From positions 1,984,001 to 2,048,000 of the forward strand of contig JAITYX010000086.1 of the NCBI GenBank assembly GCA_021018815.1: a DNA stretch of 64,000 bases, given 5' to 3'. Position numbers and translations under genes: made by a program. The stretch is from Talinum fruticosum. Taxonomy: Eukaryota; Streptophyta; Magnoliopsida; Caryophyllales; Talinaceae. Under the pieces are notes generated by a model. That model did not search any database and was not told the origin of the DNA. It saw only the letters and a program-made list of their open reading frames with translations. The stretch's first letter is position 1; each line of letters starts with the position of its first letter. Positions 1-12,039 of this stretch are shown piece after piece.

Positions 1-3000
1 AGCCACCGCGGTGTTTTCCTCCGGCATGCTGCTGCACCTGCTGCCTGCTGCTGCCACCAGCTGCTTCCGTTAGCCCAGCCACCATCACCACCGGTCGCCG
101 CCAGCTGCCGCCGCCAACCACCACCAGTCACCGGAGCTCCAATTAGCCACCCCTTCCACCATAAAAACCCTTATTTTCTTGTGGGTTTTGGGTAAAAATC
201 TCAACCTTCAACTAATGAATTTCTTTAACTTTTAAAAATAATCAATTAGATGTGCATGCAAGAGATTATTGTGTAAAATCATATTACATAACCAATATTA
301 TGCTTTTGGGGATCGTTGACTGGAAACGTTAACTCGAGTTGCCCAAATCTTGGTATGAGAAGTAATTATCTTACATCTGCTTTTAATGGGTTTTAGTGAG
401 CTAATATGATACTTATAATGATGGAAAATTTATAAGATTAACCTTTCATAGATATCTCACAAAGACAAAATACGTAGAGCATAAGAAAGTGGAGTTTGGA
501 AGACTCTGCCGCCCACCACGGGTACCCCCACAGCCTGTAGGGCAGGCCGTGATGGCCAGCCGCGAGTTAATTGACACAAAACACCCACCACGGGTGCTCC
601 CACAGGCCGTGGGCTAACCCGTGGTGGCCACCAGAAGTCCCCACTGTCCAGGGAAGGCCTTTGTTGACCATTGAACCCCATTGGTCGTGGGGAGGGCCAT
701 GGTGGCTTCCAAAGCAAAGGAAATTTGGTTTTCGTGATGATTCAAGTTTATTAAAAAATTTTGGAGGAAGAGATTAACTAAAATGGGCATGCATGTAAAA
801 AAATTAAAAGGAAACTTTAAAAGAGTACAATATTGTGTGAGGATCTAAGAAAAAATAGGCATGCATGTTGTGTTATGAGGATATCGATTAAAAATGTGAA
901 TTAAGGAGAATAGGTAAGTTGAGTGATTATAAGAAGTTGAAGACAATAAGTAATTTAGGGAAGATTAAACAAAATAAGTCATTTTGAGGGTTGAAGGAAA
1001 AAGTTATTTGAATTATTGAAGTAAATTAAAGAAAATAAATGAGGTTAAGAATTTAAGAAAATAAGTTAACGTAGGCGATTTATATGAATTGGGTTAGGTA
1101 TCCAAGTGAAGAATTAACGTTGGAGGATTAAACAACTAGGTGAGTAAGAGACTTAATTTAGGAAGGGACCGATTAACACAGTAGGTGTTTTATGGAGAAA
1201 CGGTCAAGTGAATTTTATGATCATATTGCGTGTCAAGAGGGGTTGGTATAAGTTACGAATGTTACTTTAAAACTTCAGCATATAAAATTTAACCAATTGA
1301 TTTAGCAATTTACGAAGTGATTTTTGCCTTCATAAATTCATCTAGTCATGAGAAGTTACAAAAAGGAAAAAGTGTAAGTAATAACAATAGTAATAACAAT
1401 AGCGATAGCAACAATAACGATAATAAATTTGATTACTAAGAGTATTGAACCTATTGATGAAACACTTTATTTTGTTAAGGCATCCACGCTGAAGGTTTAC
1501 TCAGGGAGAGGCTAGGTCACCCTGGGGGGTGAATAGGGTGATGATGAAATTTGCTTGAAATTTAAAATAGATATGAATCTGATCCGAGCGAGAGTCAGAG
1601 ATGAGTTCAGAAAAGCACCGACTTAGAAATTAGTGAAGAGTGAAGAAATAGATTAAGCAGAAGCTTTAACCTTGTCCGAGTCTAGAATGCACTCAGAAAA
1701 TTAATAACTCAGAAAATTAATAACTCAGAAAGTACGTGGAAACCCTCCTGGGGCAGAAAACCACGGACTGTGCTAATCCAAGCACGAAGTCAAATCCACT
1801 ATTTTGAGTCCACAAAATACAGTAGACTGACTTGAGCCAAGTTGCTCCCTTAAACAACTTCTTACAAGATTTTCCTAGACTCAGAAATTCCCTTATCTGA
1901 TCTAGTACTTCCTAACTGAGATCACCCTTACAGTTAGGGATAACCGAGCTGAGTTAACCCTTACAGCTCAGTCAAGGGACCTTACTTAGAGAGTAAGAAA
2001 GAAAGTGTTTGTAACTGAGTACAAGACCTTACAACTCAGAATATTATGAAATACAGAATTGGAGTTGTAAGTAGAAGATTGAGAATGAATACAATGACTT
2101 TTGATCAAGTATGTATATTAACAATAGATTCGGCAATCTTCAAGTCTTGAAAGTTGGCTTCTATTTATAGATGACCAAGCAGCATAGCCCTTGTGTTCAT
2201 CTTCTGATTGGAAGTCCTTTGTGACCGTTGTAAAGGATTTTCTAAGTCACTCATAAAATATCCGTGGAGATATGAACGTTGAGCAATGGTTCTTGACTCC
2301 TTTGGAAGTCCCAAAACCACTGGTGGTGTCTTGAAAAATAAGGTGGAAACCACCGTTGAGCTTGGTGTTGCAGATTTCTAGTTTTGGAAACGGACAACCC
2401 CGACACGATTGTCCGGGGCTAGGTCAGAGGTGGAAAAAGCCTTGTCTGCTGGTGATTTGACGTTTTGAAGCCGGTTACTTTTGTAATTCAAATTTATGAT
2501 AGCCTCGTTTGAAAAACCTACAAAAGCAAATCAATTTGGTTCTCAAAGCATAAAATACTTTGGTCCAAGATTAGACACGAGATAATATTATAATTAAAAT
2601 AATTAAGTGATTAATTATCCGAGTCAGAAAAGAAAAGGAATTTTCTAAGTCTAATATCCATGAAACTCAAATTCCATCTTAGTCAGTCTAGAAGACAATC
2701 AAGTCGGATAAAGAATATCAAAGTAAAGAGACTTGATCTAGACTAAACAAAATTTAAACTAAATATGCTGACTTGGAACAATGTAATTCCTGAATCATGA
2801 AGTCGGACCTGAGTTTGAGCGCGGAAAAGATAGTGTTTGAATCATGCGATATATCTGAGTGTTGGGTGACTCGGAACTGAGTGAGAAGTAGCATATAGCA
2901 TTATGCTTTCTGAGTCAATCGAGTCGGCGAAAACCCCATACTAGATTCTATAACACTCGAAGAAATGTTATATCACTCGGAAAAGTTTCTAAGATGCATG

Positions 3001-3923
3001 GAATGTCTTGAAATCAAAACCCTATAAGAGATGAAGTCTTATACCTGATTCCTTGATGGAACGCAGAAACGAGTAAGTAAAAGTCTGAGTTTTCACACGT
3101 CGTTCATCCGAGTCAGCAACTTTAAAGGAATCGGAAAGAATATTTCCACGATTTAAGGTAAGTTTATTGCTTGTACCTTATGAAAACCTATATGTTTATA
3201 CACAACACGATCAAATGGTTTGCTTAATGAAATGAACCATTTTAAATATTATTTGTCACCTAATTATGTGGCCCGCCCCATATTAATCATTTTATATCAT
3301 GATCATATCATATCATATATATTTGGCCACTACCAACCAGACTTTGCCGATCGATCCGGGTATGCGCATATTTAGGGAAACCGATGATCATAAGGAGCCA
3401 CTCAGATAATAAATGAATAATTGTTTTACTATCTTCTTCCTGTCTTATTTATAAATGAATTGAAATGCATGCACTCAAATCAATATATCTTCCCATAAAT
3501 TATTTACAGTACATGGATAGACGTGCTGAGCTTCGGCTCATTATTTCGAAATGTTTTTCTGTGTTTTGTTTTAGGTAAGGCTAATGCAGAGGAAAACAGA
3601 CGAGTTCATTTTGGTCATCAAGACTTAGATGCTCACAGTGATAGTCAAGAACATGATGTGTAGGAGTCGTGTATGCTTTGGTTAATAAATTATAGTCCGA
3701 TGGTGTTCGATAACTTATTGTCCGTTATGTTGTTATAAGTTGGGCGTCCTACGTATTATGAACCTCAACCTAATAAGTTATGTTTGTATGTTAATTAGGT
3801 AGTTGCCTTGCTCTTGTTAAAGAGCGGCGGTAACGCTTCTAATTCTCTTTTTCGCTACGCTAATTACTAGTTAGTCGAGTCATTATGACCAAACTGGTGA
3901 TTAGGGGTTTTGAGGGCGTTACG
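1..3923 (+). mobile_element. 5' LTR of a Tekay/Del-type Ty3/gypsy element (left end outside window)
   Basis: Positions 1-3923 match 9061-11450 almost base for base, apart from the insertion at 1490-3095, so the two blocks are the LTRs of one element. The first 690 or so bases of this LTR lie left of the window. The LTR ends at 3923 with TTACG where the partner reads TTTACA, so the terminal CA has mutated. A tRNA-iMet-type primer-binding site follows directly, which fixes this copy as the 5' LTR on the plus strand. It holds GC-rich inverted segments near 520-710 and no gene. Short open frames inside it are chance frames of the LTR. Confidence 0.9.
1490..3095. mobile_element. Solo LTR (about 1.6 kb) nested in the Tekay 5' LTR
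   Basis: The 3' LTR of the host element supplies the empty site: it reads ATCCACGTCGTTC near 10621, while here the same site is split. The inserted block starts TGAAGG at 1490 and ends TTTTCA at 3095, the TG...CA ends of an LTR. It is flanked by CACGC (1485-1489) and CACGT (3096-3100), a 5-bp target duplication with one change. No coding or primer-site sequence is present, so this is best read as a solo LTR left by LTR-LTR recombination. It is rich in CTGAGT/ACTCAG/CGAGTC motifs. Its lineage is not recognised. Confidence 0.82.
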
Positions 3924-3927
3924 GTTG

Positions 3928-3938
3928 TGGTATCGAGC
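3928..3938 (+). other. Primer-binding site, tRNA-iMet type
   Basis: TGGTATCGAGC lies four bases after the 5' LTR end. The standard plant iMet PBS is TGGTATCAGAGC, so this copy has lost one A. It fixes the element as plus-strand and marks the start of the internal region. Confidence 0.8.
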
Positions 3939-6250
3939 ATATGTTTAGAGTCACTGTGAGCTATAAGATCCTATGTGTGTTGGTCAATGCCATTAAGTGT
4001 TGGAGGAAATAGGAAATTAAGTTCGTTACCTACATATTGTCTCATTTGTTACACATATGTATCTTAGGTAACGTATCGTAGTAATTCTCAAAACGTTCAT
4101 CATTTCATAATACAGATATCGAAGAATTTAATATAATCTCCTATAAACACAAATAATAGTTGTGTCAAATACATTCGAAAATGCATCCTTTTACTTGTAT
4201 TTCGGTCTTACAAAGCATGTTGGTTTATAACTAAGTATAGTGGGAATCTATAACGTTTGTAAACGTTATTAGTAATGAATACATCTACTTGTGATATTTG
4301 ACTATATTTGAAAAATAAATAAAACAAATAAATAAGAGAAAAATAAAACACAAATAGGTAGCATTTATTGTAGGTTAGAATCAAATATGGCGTTTTATGT
4401 GAAATATTTATAGGATGTATGTTCATGTTTGGTGAATATATAAGAGATGATGTGTGGAGAGACGAAAGTTAATCGTTATATTGGTAATTATGTGAATAGA
4501 GATGACTTGGATTATGTTGGACAACAATGAAAGTTATTAAACATCAAGCACATTAAATTTGCTTATATAATTAGATTAACTCTTATTGTAGTCTATCAGA
4601 GGAATATTTTGATCTTATATGATGTCGTAATGTAATAATTCTTATTTGTTAAGTGGAGTTATACATTCTTTATAAGGTTACTTGTTGAAACAAAAGAGGG
4701 ATTCTAAAAGATTAAGAGGATTGTTGGTTAAGGTATGAACACTTATGTTAGAGCATATTATTGTGTCTAAGGTATTTAAGAAAGTTGATATAGTTATGTT
4801 ATATTTGGAAGTTTCGTAAGAGAAAAGATGCTTAGGTTGTAATTATAAACAATGGAATTGTATGAATAAATTATGTGGAAGTAAATAAGTGAACTTGAAA
4901 TGAAAAACAAGATTATAATTTTGAGGAATGGAAGACGTGTTCCATAATATGAAAAAGAAGGGTGCTAGAAGTTATGAAAAGTAATATATTAGGATTTTTT
5001 TTAATGGGAATGATGATTGATGCTTGGTGGATTAGGATATAAACAGAAAAGCATTAAGAGAGTAAAGAAAAGTAACTACGTATATATCTTATCAAAAATA
5101 ATTGGGATAGAATCATTGGGAAAACATGAGTATAAATTCAGTAGATGCTCTTCCATTTTCTTTTCCAAGTGGCATAAATCAAAGGCGAAGAGTCCATGTG
5201 AGAAAGGAGGTTATAGGAAATGTGTTATAACTATAAAGTTAAAGGGAGAAATTGTGTTCTATATATCTTGAGTGATCAAATTGAGCAAGTACAAGTAAAA
5301 TTTTAATGATTGGAGAAGTTAAGTTAGGAATTTGGATAACTTTTTGATAATAGTGCAATATGAATTATGTTAGATGAGAACTTCATATTATTGAATTAGA
5401 GTATTTCATGAACTCATATGGGAAATTTGACTGGTTAATTTTATTGAAAAGTCATCATATTGTAGGGGAAAAATAAAGGTAATTTTTGTTAAAGTTCAAA
5501 CTTAGACTTAATAATACAAGATTAAAGAATATGACATACATAGTCTTTTCTTACGAGAGAAAAAGTTAAATATCCTTACTTACATCAACCTATATAGTGT
5601 CTACCACATGAATTCCTGCATCAACTTACATGAGCTTATAATCGTATTTAATTAACCTGTATTTGTTGTTAAATCCTTTCCATAAGCAACATTATAACGT
5701 GATCACTGAACCCTTCATTGGACCCTATGACTCTTTTGACCTTTGATGATTCCTAAGGGAGCTCATCTACTACTCCAGCATATAATAACCCATAAATTCC
5801 TGTAAATCTTACTAAACTCTCATTGGCATCCCCTATCTATTCTAACATTCAGTTATTGGTATCCTTTCTTTCATTGAATCATTAAAGTCGAAAATTTTCT
5901 TCTCATATTTAATGATTCTCATGATGCTTATTTCTTAGTTATTATCTTTTCCAATATTTAATAACTCATTTCCATCCTCAAAAATCTTTATTTATCGTTT
6001 GACCTTGTTATTTCTTTCAAATTACAATTCTTATACTCTTCTTTCCAATGAAAGGGAGTTTTCTCAAACTTTACTCATTCATACCAAAAGATTGAACTTG
6101 TTGCGTTATATTATCAATTTCTCTTTGAAAAATAAATAAATAAATAAATAACCCCATTTAAAAAAAAGATATAATAATAGTATCCCTGTAATTGAGTATC
6201 TAATCCTTTTGTCAAAACGTTTCCTACCATTGCCAGTTACGTACTTCTAT
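3939..6250 (+). other. Tekay leader and gag region, no readable gag
   Basis: A gag gene is expected here between PBS and pol, but no frame gives a recognisable gag, zinc knuckle or protease motif. The stretch is AT-rich with only short chance frames, for example one at 5017-5271. It is either very decayed or replaced by other AT-rich DNA. A short (AAAT)n run lies near 6127-6151. Confidence 0.5.
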
Positions 6251-6284
6251 ATAAATGCTAGGGTTATTTGAAACAAAAAAAAAG

Positions 6285-6679
6285 GATAGTACGCTAAGGC
6301 TGTTCATAGATTATAGGAAGTTCAACAAGATCACGGTCAGAAATAAGTATCATCTAGCCCGACTTGATGATCTAATTAATCGATTACAAGCGTCGGGGTG
6401 TTTTCAAAGATAAATATGAGGTTCGACTACCACCAACTTCGGATTAAGCCTAAGGACACGCCTAAGACCTCAGTTAGGACAAGTTACAATCACTATGAAT
6501 TTACAATGATGCCCTTTAGGTTGACTATTACACCTGCAAACTTTATGGATTTGATGAATAGGATTTTTAGACCCTACATAGATAAATTTGTGGTGATATT
6601 CAAAGATGAAATCGTAATGTATTCTAAGGATGTGGAGGAGCATATGTGTCATTTGAGAATGTTATTTCCAAACTTTTAA
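6285..6679 (+). pseudogene. Ty3/gypsy reverse transcriptase fragment (Tekay)
   Basis: This is the palm and fingers part of a gypsy RT. A frame from about 6285 reads like the conserved FIDYRKFNKITV stretch. After a frameshift near 6410, the frame 6398-6679 continues with DYHQLRIK, PKTSVRT, YEFTMMPFRLT and FMDLMNRIFRPY, all standard Del/Tekay RT landmarks. The catalytic F-x-D-D box appears as FKDEI, so the second catalytic aspartate is glutamate. The stop after FPNF and the upstream frameshift show a dead gene. The family assignment is secure; enzymatic activity is not expected. Confidence 0.88.
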
Positions 6680-7640
6680 AGGATTAGTTGTATGCCAAAT
6701 TGCAAATGTGAAAATTTTGCTTAAGTGAGGTGATATTTTTGGTCACGTGGTATTTAAGAAGCTTCCTATGGTTAGCTAGATAGTATCAAAGATTTGTTCA
6801 AGGTTTTCCGAAAGTAACCCTTTCCAAAAAAAAAAATGAAAAAAAAATCTTCTAAGAAAAATCACCAAGTTGGAAAAGATCAATAAGTGTGAAAAGACGT
6901 TTCGGGAGATGAAATAGAGATTGACGATGGCCTCAGTAATGATCCTATCTAAGGAAGGCAAGAGGATACAATTTGACGTATAGAAAAATGAGTTAGACTG
7001 CATATGGATGTAGGATGGTAAAGTCGTAGCATATCCTTCTCATCAATAAAATCATATGAAAGGAATTATCTCACTCATGAATTAGAGTTGGCTACAGTGG
7101 TGTTTACTAAAAATAAAAAATAAAAAAATGGAGACATTACTTATATGAAGTATTTTATAAGATATATATATTGACCGTCAATGTTTGAGGTATGTAGTCA
7201 CCCAGAAATAGGTTAACTTGAGACAAATGCATTGGTTGGAGTTATTGAACGACTACAACTTAGAGATTCAATACTGCTGAGGGAAAGCGAATGTTATAGC
7301 AGATGCATTGGGTAGAAAAACTCAACCTAGTTTGAACACTATAACTATAACCCAACTTACTCTCATTCGTGTATTAGTAGCGGCAGGGATTGTAATTATC
7401 AAGCATTAAGGAGGTAGAGAATTATTAGCGGTTTTGGAGGTTAAATCAACAATCATAGAAGAAATCAAAATGGAGCAGGAGAAGGATGATGAGCTAATTA
7501 AAAAAAAATCAAACAGAGCATAGATAGGGGTAAAGTCCCGGGTTTTGTGATAGAAGGATGACCAAGCTACGTGGTTTAACCAAATTCTAGAGGACATGAT
7601 GAGAGAATACATTTTGGATTTCTAAGGGAAATAGGAAGAT
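6680..7640 (+). pseudogene. Tekay RNase H and linker to integrase, decayed
   Basis: Broken pieces follow the RT in the order of a gypsy pol. There is a GKVVAYPSHQ-like stretch near 7020, ELELATVVF-like residues near 7080, and GKANVIADALGRK near 7282-7320, the usual end of the RNase H domain. A linker follows at about 7434-7560 reading EEIKMEQEKDDELIKKK, close to the RNase H-integrase spacer of Del/Tekay elements. Stops and frameshifts separate the pieces. The integrase zinc-binding domain and most of the catalytic core are not found, so a deletion lies between about 7640 and 7675. Confidence 0.7.
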
Positions 7641-7674
7641 TACCAAATGCTGGTTGAATTCTTAAACAATACTA

Positions 7675-8308
7675 GGTATCAGCCACCATCAAGATGACTT
7701 CATTTGAGTCCCTTAATGGAAGGAGGTGTAAGACTCCATTATGTTGGAACGATATGGATGAAGCATTCACCATAGGGCCGGAAGTAATAAAAGATACAAT
7801 TGAAGGGATTAGGATGATACAACGGTGTATCATGGAAGCTCAAGGTAGACAAAAGAGCTATGCCACCAATGACAAAACGCTTGGAGTTCCAAGAAGGAGA
7901 CATGGTGTGCCTAAGAGTTTCCCAGTGAAAGGTGTAAAGAGGTTCGGCATCAAAGGTAAATTGAGCCCTAGATACATCGGACCTTACGAGACTGTGAAGA
8001 AACTGAACTCAGTGGCTTACAAACTAGCATTGCCTTCCGAATTTGAAAATATGCATAACGTGTTTCATATATCTCAAATTCGAAAATATGTATCCGATCA
8101 AAGTCATATTATAGAGCCTGAACCCAATATGGTCGCCCAGAATTTAGCTTACAAAGAACAACCCATACAGATAATGGACCAAAGAATCAAACAACTACGC
8201 AATAAGGTCATTCCATTAGTCAAGGTATTGTGGGCAAACCATACTTCCACGGAAGCCACTTAGGAAGCTGAGGATAACATGAGAAAGAAATATCCTCATC
8301 TATTTTAA
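7675..8308 (+). pseudogene. Tekay integrase C-terminus with chromodomain
   Basis: The frame beginning 7694 carries the segment after the integrase core: SFESLNGRRCKTPLCW, then FGIKGKLSPRYIGPYE, VAYKLALPS, HNVFHISQIRKYV and IPLVKVLWANH. This order is that of the Del/Tekay chromoviral integrase tail, whose chromodomain directs insertion in that family. The frame stops at 8262 with TAG where the chromodomain normally has tryptophan. The same frame continues EAEDNMRKKYPHLF to a natural TAA at 8306-8308, so one nonsense mutation cuts the chromodomain. A one-base shift lies upstream, near 7680. The catalytic D,D,E core is missing. Confidence 0.9.
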
Positions 8309-8356
8309 GATAACGTTGTCTTGTCTTGCTTGCAAGTTTCGGGGACGAAACTTATT

Positions 8357-8369
8357 TAAGGGGGAAGAC
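8357..8369 (+). other. Polypurine tract of the Tekay element
   Basis: TAAGGGGGAAGAC lies directly before the 3' LTR start TGTAATGCCCC at 8370. The preceding GGGGACGAAACTTATTTAAG is the usual Tekay/Del 3' end signature. It primes plus-strand DNA synthesis in intact elements. Confidence 0.85.
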
Positions 8370-8617
8370 TGTAATGCCCCAACCTTAATCCAATACAATA
8401 ACAAAGATTAATAAATATTAATGAACGCATGTATTTCAATTCACACTTTCATTCTTCATTATCATGTGTATTATATACTTGAGCAAGTAACCATATTATG
8501 TGTTGCAGGACTCGGATAATGTTAGCGAAGCTCGGCAAAGAAATAAATAAATGAATGGTAAATTAAATTATGCCTTGTGATAACTCAAGGAATAATAATT
8601 ATAACAACAACAACAAA

Positions 8618-8661
<44 letters not shown>

Positions 8662-11450
8662 GACATTAGCGAAGTCATAATAATAATAATTCAATGCTTA
8701 AGGTTTGTAAAAATTAGTCAAGTCGGGAATTCCTAAACTGACATTCTTTTAACTTGGGCTTGAATATTAGGTTATTTAGGCTTGTAGAGAGTGAAGGGCC
8801 CAATAACCAAGAAAATTAAAAAAATTTAATAATAAAATAAAATAAAAGAGGCTGGAATTCTGATTGAACAGAGAGAAATTTTCAGGTTCAAATTTGGTTA
8901 TTTAAGCCCCAAAAACCTCAACAAAACCTAACCTCCATCATTTGCTCCCTTTTAAAAGAAACCCATCTCCCTCACTCAACCCCTCTCTACTGCCAGCCCA
9001 GCTTCCTGCCCACCATCGCCGCCAGCATCGCTGGTAGCCGAGCCGGAGCCACCTGCCGCCAGCCACCGCGGTGTTTTCCTCCGTCCTGCTGCTGCACCTA
9101 TTACTGCTGCCTGCTGCTGCACCTGCTGCCTTCTGCTGCACCTGCTGCCTTCTGCTGCCACCAGCTGCTTCCGTCATCCCAGCCACTATCACCACTGGTC
9201 GTCGTCTGCCCGCCGCCGCCAGCTGTCGCCGCCAACCACCACCAGTCACCGGAGCTCCGATTAGCCACCCCTTCCACCATAAAAACCCTTATTTTCTTGT
9301 GGGTTTTGGGTAAAAATCTCAACCTTCAACTAATGAATTTCTTTAACTTTTAAGAATAATTAGTTAGATGTGCATGCAAGGGATTATTGTGTAAAATTAG
9401 ATTACATAGCCAGTATTATACTTTTGGGGATCGTTGATTGGAAACGTTAACTTGAGTTGCCCAAATCTTGGTATGAGAATTAATTATCTTGCATGTGCTT
9501 TTAATGGGTTTTAGTGAGCTAATATGATACTTATAATGATGGAAAATTTATAAGATAAATCTTTCATAGATATCTCACAAAGACAAAATACGTAGAGCAT
9601 AAGAAAGTGGAGTTTGGAAGACTTTGCCACCCACCATGGGTACCCCCACAACCTGTGGGGCAGGCTGTGGTGGCCAGCCGCGAGTTAATTGACACAAAAC
9701 ACCCACCATGGGTGCTCCCACAGGCCGTGGGCTAACCTGTGGTGGCCACCAGAAGTCCCCACTGTCCAGGGGAAGGCCTTTGTTGACCTCTAGAGCCGAC
9801 CATTGAACCCCATTGGCCATGGGGAGGTCCGTGGTGGCTTCCAAAGCAAAGGAAATTTGGTTTTCATGATGATTCAAGTTTATTAGAAAATTTTGGAGGA
9901 AGAGATTCACTAAAATGGGCATGCATGTAAAAAAAATTAAAAGGAAACTTTAAAAGAGTACAATATTATGTGAGGATCTAAGAAAAAAATAGGCATGCAT
10001 GTTGTGCTATGAGGATGTGGATGAAAAATGTGAATTAAAGAGAATAGATAAGTTGAGTGATTTTAAGAAGTTGAAGACAATAAGTAATTTTGGGAAGATT
10101 AAAGAAAATAAGTTATTTTGAGGGTTGAAGGAAAGAAGTGATTTGGATTATTGAAGTAAATTAAAGAAAATAAATGAGGTTGAGAATTTAAGAAAATAAG
10201 TTAACGTAGGCGATTTATAAGAATTGGGTTAGGTATCGAAGTGAAGAATTAAACAACGTTGGAGGATTAAACAATTAGGTGAGTAAGAGACTTAATTTAG
10301 GAAGGGACCGATTAACACAGTAGGTGTTTTATGGAGAAACGGTCAAGTGAATTTTATGATCATATTGCGTGTCAAAAGGGGTTGGTATAAGTTACGAATG
10401 TTACTTTAAAACTTCAACTTATAAAATTTAACCAATTGATTTAGCAATCTACGAAGTGATTTTTGCCTTCATAAATTCATCTAGTCATGAGAAGTTACAA
10501 AAAGGAAAAAATGTAAGTAATAACAATAGTAATAACAATAGCGATAGCAATAATAACGATAATAAATTTGATTACTAAGAGTATTGAACCTATTGATGAA
10601 ACACTTTGTTTTGTTAAGACATCCACGTCGTTCATTCGAGTCAGCAACTTCAAAGGAATAAGAAAGAATATTTCCACGATTTAAGGTAAGTTTATTGCTT
10701 GTACCTTACGAAAACCCATATGTTTATACACAACAACATCAAATGGTTTGCTTAATGAAATGAACCATTTTAAATATTATTTGTCACCTAATTATGTGGC
10801 CCGCCCCATATTAATCATGTTATATCATGATCATATCATATCATACATATTTGGCTACTACCAACCAGACTTTGCCGATCGGTCCGGGTATGCGCATATT
10901 TAGGGAAACCAATGATCGTAAGGAGCCACTCAGATAATAAATGAATAATTGTTTTACTATCTTCTTCCTGTATTATTTATAAATGAATTGAAATGCATGC
11001 GCTCAAATCAATATATCTTCACATAAATTATTTACAGTACATGGATAGACGTGCTGAGCTCCGGCTCATTATTTCGAAATGTTTTTCTCTGTTTTGTTTT
11101 AGGTAAGGCTAATGCAGAGGAAAACAGACGAGTTCATTTTGGTCATCAAGACTTAGAGGCTCACAGTGATAGTCAAGAACGTGATGTGTGGGAGTCGTGT
11201 ATGCTTTGGTTAATAAGTTATAGTCAGATGGTGCTCGATAACTTGTTGCCCGTTATGTTGTTATAAGTTGGGCGTCCTACGTATTATGAACCTCAACCTA
11301 ATAAGTTATGTTTGTATGTTAATTAGGTAGTTGCCTTGCTCTTGTTAAAGAGCGGCAGTAACGCTTCTAATTCTCTTTTCCGCTGCGATAATTACTAGTT
11401 AGTCAGTCATTATGACTAAACTGGTGATTAGGGGTTTTGGGGGCTTTACA
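8370..11450 (+). mobile_element. 3' LTR of the Tekay-type element (3081 bp, complete)
   Basis: The LTR starts TGTAATGCCCC and ends GGGCTTTACA, with the polypurine tract directly before it. It is the uninterrupted partner of the LTR at 1-3923. Inside are an (AAT)n run, a CA/GCC-rich segment near 8990-9250 that gives spurious alanine- or proline-rich frames, and a GC-rich block near 9625-9790. The element is inserted into element A, which resumes at 11451. The matching target duplication on the other side lies outside the window. Confidence 0.92.
8619..8658. repeat. (AAT)n microsatellite
   Basis: About thirteen consecutive AAT units lie in the U3 part of the 3' LTR, in an A/T-rich run starting near 8590. 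Confidence 0.95.
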
Positions 11451-11493
11451 AGATGTGCGCAGGATGACTCCGTCGCTCAATGTGAACGGCCAT

Positions 11494-12036
11494 TTAGTAA
11501 ATGTCGGTAGGGATATTGATCATGGATGCTAACTTAGCTAGTGCATCCGCAAATTGATTATCATCCTTAGGAAGGTAAGTAAAGGAGATGTTCTTAAAAT
11601 GTTTGGACAATTTTGTCAAGTATGCTTGATAGGGTGCCAAGGCTTCACTACGTACCTTCCACCTTTGCGATATATGGTTGATGATTAAACTGGAGTCACC
11701 AAAAACCTTAATATTCTTTACCCCGATCTCTTTTGTAGCCTCAAGTCCTATGATACAAGCCTCGTACTCTACAGCATCATTGGTGACCTCGAAGTCTAGT
11801 TTGACCGAAGTGGGAGTATGTGCTCCCTCCGGTGAGACTAAAAGGATTCCTACTCCAAAGTCCTTCTGATTGGAAGCGCCATCGAAATACATTGTCCAAA
11901 CATCCACCTCTACATGCAAAATGTCTTCATCTAGAAAGTCAAGGTGTTTGGGTTGCGATTCAGGCACAGGTAGATCAGCTAAGAACTCGACACTATCCTT
12001 CTTTTGATCGCTTTTGAGGGACGAACTTGAGTTCAA
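11494..12036 (-). CDS. Tat-type RNase H domain (element A)
   Basis: A 180-residue open frame encodes the RNase H domain of a Tat-lineage pol. It reads VDVWTMYFDGASNQ, then NDAVEYEACIIGLEA, KVFGDSSLIINHISQRW and DDNQFADALAKLAS. These hold the acidic set expected for RNase H: Asp in YFDG, Glu in YEAC, Asp in GDSS and Asp in FADALA. The domain would degrade the RNA strand during reverse transcription. It is the least damaged part of element A, but it is only one domain of a polyprotein, since the RT upstream is broken and the integrase is absent. The Tekay insertion point lies 43 bases beyond its end. Confidence 0.88.
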   Translation of the reverse strand: MNSSSSLKSDQKKDSVEFLADLPVPESQPKHLDFLDEDILHVEVDVWTMYFDGASNQKDFGVGILLVSPEGAHTPTSVKLDFEVTNDAVEYEACIIGLEATKEIGVKNIKVFGDSSLIINHISQRWKVRSEALAPYQAYLTKLSKHFKNISFTYLPKDDNQFADALAKLASMINIPTDIY

Positions 12037-12039
12037 ATT

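Noticed and set aside
457..777. Proline-rich frames around GGTGGCC/GGCCACC inverted segments
   Set aside because: The same frames recur at 9575-9922 in the other LTR with shifts; they are LTR sequence, not genes.
8938..9322. Alanine/glycine-rich or cysteine/leucine-rich overlapping frames
   Set aside because: They lie in the CTGCTGC/GCCGCC segment of the Tekay 3' LTR and are repeated at the window start; no real gene.
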